DNA of 64,000 nt, taken from contig CM019701.1 in the NCBI GenBank assembly GCA_009760885.1, forward strand, positions 32,750,697-32,814,696, given 5' to 3'. The position numbers and the translations under genes are program-made. This DNA comes from Achatina immaculata (lineage: Eukaryota > Mollusca > Gastropoda > Stylommatophora > Achatinidae). Below are positions 43,501-55,500 of the stretch, in pieces. The number at the start of each line of letters is the position of its first letter. The stretch's first letter is position 1. The notes beneath the pieces were generated by a model, which worked only from the letters and a program-made list of their open reading frames with translations, was not told the DNA's origin and ran no database searches.

Positions 43501-46500
43501 TTGTGATGGAGTCTGCTGTGGCAGAATCTGGTATGATGGAGTCTGCTGTGGCAGAATCTGGTGTGATGGATTTGGCTGTGACAGAGTCTAGTATGATGGA
43601 GACTGCTGTGGCAGAGTCTGGTGTGATGTATTTGGCTGTGGCAGAGTCTGGTGTGATGGAGTTTGCTGTGGCTGTCTGGTGTGATGGGATCTGCTGTTGA
43701 GGGTCTGGTATGATGGAGTCTGGTGTGATGGGATCTGCTGTGGCAGAATCTGGTGTGATGGATTTGGCTATGGCAGTCTGGTGTGATGGAGTCTGCTGTG
43801 GCTGTCTGGTGTGATGGATTTGGCTGTGGCAGAGTCTGGTGTGATGGATTCTGCTGTGGCAGTCTGGTGTGATGGAGTCTGCTGTGGCAGAGTCTAGTTT
43901 GATGGATTTGCTGTGGCAGAATCTGATGTGATGGAGTCTGGTATGGCAGTCTGATGTGATTGATTCTGCTGTGGCAGTCTGGTGTGATGGATTTGGCTGT
44001 GGCAGAGTCAGGTTTAATAGAATCTGGTGTGATGGAGTCTGCTATGGCAGAGTCTCTGGTATGGCAGTCTGCAGTAGTCTGCCTGGAAATCCACATCTTG
44101 GATTTACTCAGGGAGCTAAAGAAAGCAATGTAGGCTTACCTCCCTTGTGACTCAGTACCTGTGCCATAGAGTTCTTCTCTGCCAGTTGAATGTGAAGAAG
44201 TCAAGTGCTCAGTAGAAGGGCAATCAACAGCCAACCAAATATGCAAACACTGCTCATTAGAGAGAGATGCATGCCTGCACACACACACACACACAACAAT
44301 CTAATACTTTTTTTTTAAAAAATTTCAATACAGTTTCACACTGACCCTGATTGACACCTTGGACACTCTTGCTGTAGGTATAATATTTTTTTAATGACAT
44401 AATGGAGTCATTTTGCTCATAATGAAGTGTATAGTTTTGTATACAGATGTTGATTGTTTACTTTTCAATTTTAATGAATTTGGTTACTTATTTACATTAT
44501 TTTTTTAAAATGTAGATACCAGGTTTATATTCACAGGATTTACTTTTTCATTTCTGAGCATTGTTTTTATGTTTGTTGTTTTACATGAGCATTGTTTATT
44601 TATCATTTACATAGAAGTGTATCATATTAGTTTAGTTTATATAAACTTTGTTTCAGTTTACTATATAAACTTTGTTCGGAGAAGTTCACACTTGTAAGCA
44701 GTTTTGATATAATGACCTGAACTGGAAGGATTTTCTTTTTTCTCTTTTCTTCTGAAGGTCCTGGGTGACCTAGAGGCTTTTGATAGTTCACTGAGAAATG
44801 TTGTCAGGGACTCAAGATTTGATGCAGATATCACAGTTTCAGTGTTTGAGACAAACATCAGAATTATAGGGCAAGTTTCGCTTTTATCTCTAAACAGAAG
44901 CAGGTCTTGTTTCTGGTCTTGAAGATTAACAAAGATTAGCAAAACGTTTAGTGTTTGTGTCTTAGTTACTGTTGTATGTTTGAAGGAGAAGTGCATGCTG
45001 AGAAATTGTTTTGTGTTTGTTATCTTAGTAAATGTTGTATGTTTGAAGGAGAAGTGAGTGCTGAAAAATTATTTTGTGTTTGTATCTTAGTAAATGTTAT
45101 ATGTTTGAAGGAGAAGTGAATGCTGAAAAATTGTTTTGTGTTTATATCTTAGTAAATGTTATAATGTTTGAAGGAGAAGTTAATGCTGAAAAATTATTTT
45201 ATGTTTGTATCTTAGTAAATGTTATATGTTTGAAGGAGAAGTGAATGCTGAACAATTGTTTTGTGTTTGTATCTTAGTAAATGTTATAATGTTTGAAGGA
45301 GAAGTGAATGCTGAAAAATTGTTTCATGTTTGTATCTTAGTAAATGTTATATGTTTGAAGGAGAAGTGAATACTGAAAAATTATCTACCCAGTTTTTTAC
45401 TAAACTCATATGCATTTTGATCAACGAGCTGTAAAAGAAGACAAGAAGTTTGTTGAATATAATGTAAACAGTGATAATATTCTTGAGTAGAAATAGAAAT
45501 ATATGGATTGCTGTAGTCATTGTGAAAGTAAAGGAAAATTTGGTGTAACTTTTGTCAAAATAAAGTTGGAAAACTCAAGAGCCTTCAGTTATAAAATCAT
45601 CTGATAACCCAGGTCACCTTCATTTAAGATAGTTCGGAAGAAGCATAGTCTTACATTCTGTCACACAGATCCATGAGTAACGAAGAAGTCACCTTTTTCT
45701 AAAAAAAAATGTTAAGTCTGTGAATGATAGGCAGCAGTGCAAATAAACTCCACAGAAACTTAGCCTGGGACAAAAGACTCAGTTTTCTTTTTTTTTTTTT
45801 TTTTGTTGTTCTGTTTTGTTTTTGAGAAATGTTAAAAATTAACATTGAAAGTGAGCAGAGAAGAAACAGTGTGCTACCAATACCAGGCATAGGGTCTTGC
45901 TGAGAAACAACAGAATAAAATAAGCACATGTGAAATGAGATGTCTCAGGAAAGCAGCAGACATCACCGGGCTTGACAAGCTAAGAAATGACACCATAAGA
46001 CAGATGGTAGGGACTACGTCATGTCTACGACACACAGAAGCAAAGAATCAAGTGGTTCTGTCGCTTAATGAGAATGATGCACTCACAGCCAGCCGTGAGA
46101 GCTTTCAGGTAAAAAGCCACAGGACACAGATCATGAGGAAGACCCAGCAAGAGATGGATAGATGGCGTCAGAGAAAAACCCACTAATTATGGTATGACCA
46201 TCACTGAGGCCCAAAAACACCAATTGCATCTCCCATCGACACTTCACGGTACAAGAGAAAGGATAAAATAACTAAGTAAAGAAAAGAAAATGTTGCACAG
46301 TGACTTGTTCTATGAAACAGTTAAGTGATTCATTATCTGTTCACAGAGGTTTGCTAGGTGGCCATGTAGCAGCCAGGCACTTTAAGAAAAAAAATATTTC
46401 TATGCAGTGGTACAAGGATGAGCTGCTCACCATGGCCAAAGAAGTCGGAGACCGCCTTTTACCAGCGTTCAATACCCCAACAGGAATACCTTATCCCAGA

Positions 46501-49500
46501 GTAAGTGTTTGCAGAACAAGAAGCAATATTAGATGTGTTCGTAGAGCTCTCCCCACTGTCTCCAAACTCTGTCTACGCTGTATCTTTTCACTGACAGTTC
46601 TGTTTTGACAACTTTTATTCAAACAAATTGTCTATGAATTGTCTGTTTTCTTATATGAAGAAGTATGAGACTGTACTAGTGGACAGGTGCTTGTGGCAGA
46701 TGCTGTGAGACATGATGATAGTTGTAGGTGTAGGTAGCATGATAGTTGTAGCTGTGTATAAACTAGGAAAAAAGTAGGAACAGCTTTACTACTTAACGTC
46801 TACTTGTAGTCATTAAGTAATACAACTGTTCCTACTTTTTTCCCTAGTTTATACATTTTGGTATCACAGCTTTACTGCAGTGCTTCGTGTATAGGTATAT
46901 ACTTATGCACTAATTATTGTGTGTTAGATAGTTGTAGCTGTGGTAGTGAGTGGATGAATACTCAGTGATTACAAGCCAGAGATATAGAGTCAAATGCGAC
47001 TTGGTAGCCACAGTTCTGAGAGCGGTGTCATGCAGGAATCACTTCTTAAATCCCACTGCAGGCTCGATGTAAATCAGCCCCTAGAGGGAGCACTAGTGAA
47101 ATTTCATACATCTCACTGGGCTGACCCTAGCTGACAACAGACTCTGTACATGACAAAAATCCACATGTCAAGCTAGTAATTGACATTAAACTACAGTCTG
47201 TTATGAACACAGGTGTTCATGAAGCAGACCAATGCTGTAGCATCTAACCTCTCTCTTTTCAGCCAAATTGTTATCTAACCTAATTTCTTCTGTTATACGA
47301 TGCAGACCATTGGTTAATGAGCAAAACATAACCATATAGAACACAATAGACCTATCACTGCAGTCACAACACGTAGGGTGTCTACTTTGTTCAGCCGGGT
47401 GCCAGGTTAGATTGAGTTCTGGGTTTACACAACGATCTCACTAATTGGTAATGCCGCAGGTCTCTTATCCAGCGTTCACACTGCTCCTTACACACAAAGC
47501 AAGCAGGTTTCTTATCTAGCGTTCACACTGCTCCTTACACACAAAGCAAGTAGGTCTCTTATCTAGCATTCACACTACTCCTTACATACAAAGCAAGCAG
47601 GTCTCTTATCTAGTGTTCACATTGCTCCTTACACACAAAGCAAGCAGGTCTCTTATCTAGCGTTCACACTTCTCCTTACACACAAAGCAAGTAGGTCTAA
47701 ACAAAATAACTTAGGCACTACCTACAATGATCTACAACAAAAATGTTATTTATCGAGAAAAATGAACTCGAATCTGGCCTGCAAACCACTAACTGGCTTG
47801 CCAATCTGCTAACTGGCCTTTCTTTATACATTTTCTTTTTTTTTTTGTGTGTTCACTTCCCTTACCTGGGTCATATGGTCATTCATGTGACCGCTCTCTC
47901 ACATATATGCTTGTTTTTACCATTCAGTTGGATATTATTATGTCGTATTATAACAGAGTACTATTTCATGTCCCGGCTTGCCACAGTCATATTGCACGTA
48001 GCTCCAGTATCTCTCTGGTCCCTGCTAGTCAGGTGTTGAACATCATTGTCTACAACCATCTATCCTTTACTCTTTCTTTAAGATGTGTATTAGGCTGTGC
48101 ACCAAGCCACTCTGTTAGCCCATCAGGTATCTTGTTCTTTTGTCTTCCTCTGTCTCCTTGTCCCTCCAGTTTTCCCATTGTCGCTAGGTGTTCCAGTTTG
48201 CCTCTTCCTAAAACATGTCCTACAAATCTGAATTGTCATATTCTGAATTTTGCATAATTTCTGTCTTTTACCTGGCCTCACTTATAACCAGTATATGAAG
48301 TGTTTTTTTCAAATGTCTCAGTTAGATTGTCTAACTTGGTCCCCTAATAGAATTAAAACCATCAGTTCCTCAAAATTTGTAACATATGTAACTCTGACAG
48401 TAACCTTTCTCTTTCTCTACAGGTAAACCTGAAGCACGGCATCACACCAGCAATAGCTAATTCAAATAGAGACACGTGTACATCATGTGCAGGCACTATG
48501 ATTTTGGAGTTTGCTGCATTGTCCAGATTAACTGGAATTCCTGTTTATGAGGTTAGTGATCACAGTATGGGGAAAATCCAGTGTCAAATTATATGGTTAT
48601 ATTTCTTTACGACTGTGGATTGTGACGTGTGCTCTTCGTCCCATCCTGTGCTATGTTATCAGCGTTGCTTCTTTGCAGGATGAAAGAATATAGGTCAGTG
48701 GTACCAACTTCCTTTCAGACAGCTTTGTTATCAGGGCCAGATGTAGAACAGTAAATATATAAAAGTTTGACTCATACCCTCTGTGCCATCCCATGCTGGG
48801 CTGTCTGCTTCAGTCTTTTACACTACAGCTTCAGCATGTTTTCTTTTCTTATTAAATGGAAATCTGAGTCAGCAGAGCTCAGCTTGGTTTTTGCATTGCT
48901 GTCTTTAGCATTCAAATCCTCCATGCTAGTGGCCTCCATCTTTCAGAGAAGGATTGTTTTGATCTTTAGTGTTGGTTTAAGATTTTGGTAACTTCAGCAA
49001 TAAATTTATTTTAATTTGCCATGAACAATCTGTGATATCATGGGGAACTTCTGAATGAAATTTTTCGTTGTGCTTCATGCACATCAGCGGTGTAATGTAT
49101 GAATCACTCACCAGATTTGGCGCATGTGGTAACTGAGACCGGATAGCTGAGGTAACAAATCACACAAGTAGATCTTTGATGAAGTTCTCATTTTTCTGTG
49201 TTCCACAATTCTGGCTTTAGATTGTATTATTTATTGTCTGAATAAATTGTGCAGGTCATGCTCCTGCACCCTAAAGTTTGTCACCCAGCATAGCTCCCTG
49301 GTTGACAGTGACGTAATGACCTTGTGTGTTCCCCTTATACTGGGGGACTGCCCAATTTTCACTTTAAAAAAATATAGGAAGAATTTCTGTTGTCGTCTCT
49401 TTCTTGAATTAATTATTTGTTTCCCTGCACACTTTTCTTGTCATTCATTATTCATTTCTGCCATTCATTGTTCATTTCTGCTTTTGCTTTTTTCTATGCT

Positions 49501-52500
49501 GAGCTCATTTTATGGCTTAGCTCCAGACTTGGATGAGAGGCATCTTCTTCATTGGTCTCTTAACTGTTCCACATTGGTCTGTGTATTTAGTTTTGTTGAT
49601 GTACATTGATGATGTACTTCCTTTTTTTTTTTTTGGTTCAGTGACGTCAGGTACAATAGACATACCTGAAGCAAAAACGGAACTAAACATCAATACAGGA
49701 CCAATAACAATAAGTGAAGTAAAGGAGGCGATAAAGAAGCTAAAATCAGACAGGGCACCAGGTGAAGATGAAGTGACTGCTGAGATGTTGAAAGCAGAAG
49801 AAACAGAAACACTAAAACAACTTTGCCAGATATTACAACAAATTTGGGATCTAGAAAAAGCCCTAGAGGAGTGGAAAACTGGGCTTATAGTAAAACTACC
49901 AAAGAAGGGTGACCTCAGAGATTGTGGGAACTGGAGAGGCATTACCCTACTGCCACTCACCAGTTAAGTATTTTGCAGAATAATCATGAACAGAATTGTA
50001 CAAACACTTGAGGAAAAACTTCGGAAAGAGCAGGCAGGATTTAGGAAAGGAAGATCATGCGTAGACCACATATTTGTACTTAGACAAATATTAGAACAGG
50101 CAAATGAGTGGCATTATTCATAGATTTTGAGAAAGCCTTTAACAGTGTCAACAGAGATGCACTGTGGAAAATCCTAAGATGGCATGGCCTCCCCCATAAA
50201 ATAGTTAATGTAATCAAAGCCCTATACGAGGGTTTTCAGTGCAAAGTGATCTGTGGAGAACATACCTCCAGCAGCTTTAGGGTACAAACAGGAGTGAAAC
50301 AGGGATGTGTACTATCACCAACATTATTTATCTTGGCAGTAGACTGGTTAATGAAGGAGGCAACATCAGACAAACGCAGAGGATTACAATGGACCTTTGA
50401 CACAGTGCTGGAGGACCTTGACTTTGCGGACGACATTTGTCTATTATCAAGCAGTCACAAAGATATGCAAGATAAAATAAACAAGCTAACTCAGAATGCA
50501 AACAACATAGGACTAAAGATCAACGTAGGAAAGACAAAGTTAATGAAGCAAAATGTAAACAACAGAAATGTACTCAGAGTAGATAGCAAGTTAGTGGAGG
50601 AGGTCAACGAATTTGTATACCTTGGCAGCAGAGTAGTAGAAAATGGAGACAGCACAGAGGACATCAACAGTAGACTTTTAGAGCAAACCAGGCTTTTGCA
50701 GTGCTGCAGACTATATGGAAATTTAAAAAAAACTAAGCATAAATATGAAAATCAGGATATTTAAGAGTAATGTTCTAAGTGTACTACTCTATGGAAGTGA
50801 ATGCTGGAAAATCACCAAAACCATAGAAAACAAGTTGAACTCTTTCCAGACTAAATGTTTATGAAGAATTAGGAAAATATTTTGGCCAAACACCATAAGA
50901 AATAACATCATATTGGCAGAAATGCAGATGAAGCCACTGACAACAATTATTGAGGAAAGGCGCTGGCGATGGTTGGGACATGTGCTCCGAATGACTGACA
51001 ACTCACTACCAAAAATAGCACTAAGATGGACACCACAGGGGAACAGAAGTAAGGGTAGACCAAAAGAGACATGGAGAAGAACAAGAGAGAGGATGTTGAG
51101 CAATAGAGTGCTCACCTGGGCAAGAGCAGAAAAAAAGGCGAAGGACAGGGATTTGTGGAAAACCCTTGCAGAAGCCCCATGTACCGTGGGCACTTAAGGT
51201 TCAGAGAGAGAGAGAGAGACGTCAGGTACAGAGCATGTGCCATTTTCCCATACAATCTTTCTTCAGTCAACTCTCGTGATATGACCAGAAAGAGGCATTT
51301 TCATTTTTTCCACTTTCAATTCCAGCGTCTAGTCCTAAGCAGAATATATATACAAGCTTATATATAGGAAATGAAGAGTGCATAACTGCATTAAAATACT
51401 TGAAAACTGAAAAATAAATATGATTTTTATGTTTTTTTTTTAATCATCACATACACACACATACATACACACACACACACACATAATGTGTATATGCCAG
51501 TTTCATGGTCACTATAATTACCTGACTTTTGCAGCATGTAAATTTTAGTATTTCATAAACACAGTCAGTCATTTGCATGTCCCTTGCGGAACTTTGCCTC
51601 CCTAACAGCTCTCCTGTAGGCCTTTCTGCTGTAAGCAAGATGCCCTGCTGCTGATGCATCCATTTGTAGATTATCAACGATATCTTGCAACCGTCCTCGC
51701 CTTGGTCTTCCTCTGTTTCTTTTTCCCGTTATGTATCCTTCCAAGACAGCCTTCTCTAAATTATCATGATGCTTAATGTGTCCACAATAATTAAGTTTTC
51801 TTTGTTTAATCCTCTTTACTAGCCAGCCTTCTTCAATATTTAGTTCGTGCAGTATGGATATATTTGTTCTTTTTTGTGTCCATGATATGTGAAGAACTCT
51901 TCTGTAGCATTTACATTCAAAGGCATTCATGTGTTTCTCAGCTGTTTTGTTAAGTGTCCAGATCTCACAGGCATGTGTTGCCATGGGAAAGATGCATGCC
52001 CTTAAAAATCTTATTTTTGTAGTTCTGTCTGTTCCTCTCCACAGCCTCTTTAGTTGTTTTACTTTTTGAAAAGCTATAGATGTCCTCCTTTTAATTTCCC
52101 TCATTGTATCTCCATTATTAGTTAGTAATGATCCAAGATATTCAAAACTCTCCACTTCTTCCAATTTTTCCTCGTTGATACATATTTCAGCTGCCTTATT
52201 TGTTTTGTCAGTTGTCATCATAAACACACACATCTTAAATACCTGACATTTGAGACATTGTTTTATTCCTGATTTCTGGTCATCATCAAAATATAGGAAA
52301 AGGCAAGGAAGGCTATGGATTATCTGTGGGCCCAGAGAGAACGCACCAACAATCTTATGGGTACAGTTATCAACATACAGAATGGAGATTGGGTTAGGAG
52401 AGGTACAGACCCATGTTACTACTAAAGTCTTTGAGATGATGTTGTTGTTGGTTCCAGTGTTACAGTTATAAGTGGTTTATGTTTGTACCTGGTGATGGTA

Positions 52501-55500
52501 ACGATAGGTGATGATGGTTATGATAGATGGTAATAATAGATGGTGATGGTAATAGTAGATGATGATAGTTATACCAGGTGATGATGGTAATGATAGTACA
52601 TAGATGGTAATGACAAGTGGTGTTAGATAGTGATGATAATGATATGTGATGATGGTAATGATAGATTGTGATGGTGATGGTAATGATTGGTGATGGTAAT
52701 TATAGAGGTTGATGATAATGATAGATGATGATGGTAATTATAGAGGTTGATGATAATAATAGATGATGATGGTAACTATAGATGGTGACAGTAATGATAG
52801 GTGGTGATGGTAATGATAGGTGGTGATGGTAATCATAGATAGTGATGGTAATGATAGGTGATGATGGTAATCATAGATAGTGATGGTAATGATAGGTGAT
52901 GATGGTAATCATAGATAGTGATGGTAATGATAAGTGATGATGGTAATCATAGATAGTAATGGTAATCATAGATGGTGATGGTAATGATAGGTGATGATGG
53001 TAATCATAGATAGTGATGGTAATCATAGATGGTGATGGTAATGATAGGTGATGATGGTAATCATAGATAGTGATGGTAATGATAGATAGTGATGGTGATG
53101 ATGGTAATGATAGGTGATGATGATAATGATAGATGGTGATGGGAATGATATATAGTGATGGTAATGATATATAGTGATAGTAATGATAGGTGATGATGGT
53201 AATCATATATATTGATGGTATGATAGGTGATGATGGTAATGATAGATGGTGATAGTAATGATAGGTGATGATGGTAATCATAGATAATGATAGGTGATGA
53301 TGGTAATGACAGATGGTAATGATATATAGTGATGGTAATGATAGGTGATGATGGTAATGATATATAGTGATGGTAATGATAAGTGATGATGGTAATGATA
53401 GGTTATGATGGTAATCATAGATATTGATGGTAACGATAGGTGATGATGGTAATGATAGATAGTAATGTTAGGTGACGATGGTAATGATAGGTGATGATGG
53501 TAATCATAGATAATGATGGTAATGATAAGTGATGATGGTAATGATAAGTGATGATGGTAATGATAGATAGTGATGGTAATGATAAGTGATGATGGTAATG
53601 ATAGATAGTGATGGTAATGATAGGTGGTGATCATAATGATAGATAGTGATGGTAATGATAAGTGATGATGGTAATGATGGATAGTGATGATGGTAATAAT
53701 AGATGGTGATGGTAATGATAGATGGTGATGGTAGTGATAGGTGGTGATGGTAGTGATAGATGATGATGTTAATGATAGATGGTGATGGTTATTCTTTCTG
53801 CAGCTGTGATTTTATGATTGTCTTTCAAACAGTACATCATTTTCTGTCTTTGACATGTAAGCCACAAAAATAATCAGGCCTTTTAATCCTCTCCTACATA
53901 CTTCTTTATTTTGTCTGACTGACATTTTTCTCAAGAATCTCATTTGATAAGCTGAAAGTGTGCTTTATTTACGTATGAATTTTATATGGTCTTTGTTTTA
54001 TATTAAGAACTGGCAGTCACAGTCCTACACCAACTGAAGCTGTCTTAAACAATCAAGTGATCTCAGTTGTGGAGTTCAGACTCCATGCATTCCCAGCATA
54101 TGCTGGCCAGTTGACTAGTCCATATCACAAAATCTGCATGTGGAGAAGATGCTGTGGTGATGACACCAGAAGCTTGAGAAAGCTAGATTTCATCCTTGTT
54201 TGCTAGACTCCAAATTTATCATGACCTTTTTAGGAAGAAGATAAAGAGTATAATGAAAGGGGAGGGGGGGGGGATGAAACTATAAAAGAGCTTTGATTTT
54301 ATTATGCCACTGCTTTGAAAACAGTCATTTTCAGTTTATGACCTCACAGTTAAGCAAATGTTGCTGATAACAATTTTTTAAAATTTACCTATTTTCAGTA
54401 GTCTATAATAATGGCTTGTGTGTGTGTGTGTGGTGTTTTTTTTTTTTTTTTGAAACATTTTGAAGCTTTTCATAATAGATTTATTTCAAAATCTTCTGTG
54501 GTAGCTTTCTGACCACTCCAGAAAGTCTCCTGTTCATTTTTCTAGGGCATAAGATCCCTTGACCAGACATGACTGAAAAGAAAAGTTGCTTACTCTCAAA
54601 GCCATACAGCTCTCTCATGGCTGTGACTTATCCTATCTGAGGAGAGTGTAATCCTTGTGTCAGAGAATGGTTAAATTCTTTCTCTTGAAGAATGACATAT
54701 CCATTTTCTTGGACGAGAGTAGAGTATCCATTCAGTGACATTTGTAGTGGCTTCTCCACCCCTTTCTCAGAATGAAATCTTTGGAGGGGGGGACACAAAT
54801 TTCCATCACTCCAAGTACAATTGATTTCTTTTGCCTCCTATTAGAAAGTGGAGTTGGCGCTGGCATTGACTCCTACTATGAATATGTCCTGAAGACATAC
54901 GTCTTACTCGGAGATGATACTTACCTGGCACGGTTTAACAAGGTGTGCTCTTTGTACTTAGAGAATTCTCTTACGTCTTTTAGTTAAAGATTCTGCACTT
55001 AAAATTGCTTGTCGTGAAACAATACTTAAACCTTACAATTTGTAAGTTTTTGTCTTCTTCTTCCTCTCTTTTTTTTTTTAAAAACTGTTGTACTTAATGG
55101 GCTAAGCATTCATGTCCTTCAACAACTTTATGTTCCTGATGCTTCATATTTTCATCAAGCATTCTGTCAGTCAAACGGGATTTTTTTTCTGGTACCACCA
55201 TACCATAAAGGCCCTGGGGTCCACTCAGGCTTTAAAAATAGGTACTAGAGAAATCTGGGAAATGTGGCCAGGCATGAAACTGATCATATCACACTTTCAT
55301 GTGCTGATGGTCTTGGAAATACGGGCCTAACACCTAACACTGTTATCTCCTATATGCCCTAATGGCATGGAAACAGGAATTTTACCTTTACCTTTACTTT
55401 TCTTTTTTTTTTTAACTCTGTCAGTATTTCCATAAGACATGCATTTTTGTAACTCCATGTGCACAAGAATTGTAAAACTGCAGCAGCTGTATTTGTGTAT

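Noticed and set aside
43326..44096. 256-codon antisense ORF rich in SITPDS and HHTRL repeats
   Set aside because: It is the reverse of a degenerate minisatellite inside an EDEM3 intron. The frame is open only because the repeat lacks stops; no start context or family resemblance.
44378..44383. Donor GTAG/gtataa as the end of EDEM3 exon 4
   Set aside because: It would put exon 5 out of frame with an immediate stop; the donor at 44374 keeps the conserved [10 protein letters not shown] reading.
52871..53634. Antisense ORFs of [11 protein letters not shown] repeats
   Set aside because: Product of the GATGGTAAT satellite; no independent coding evidence.
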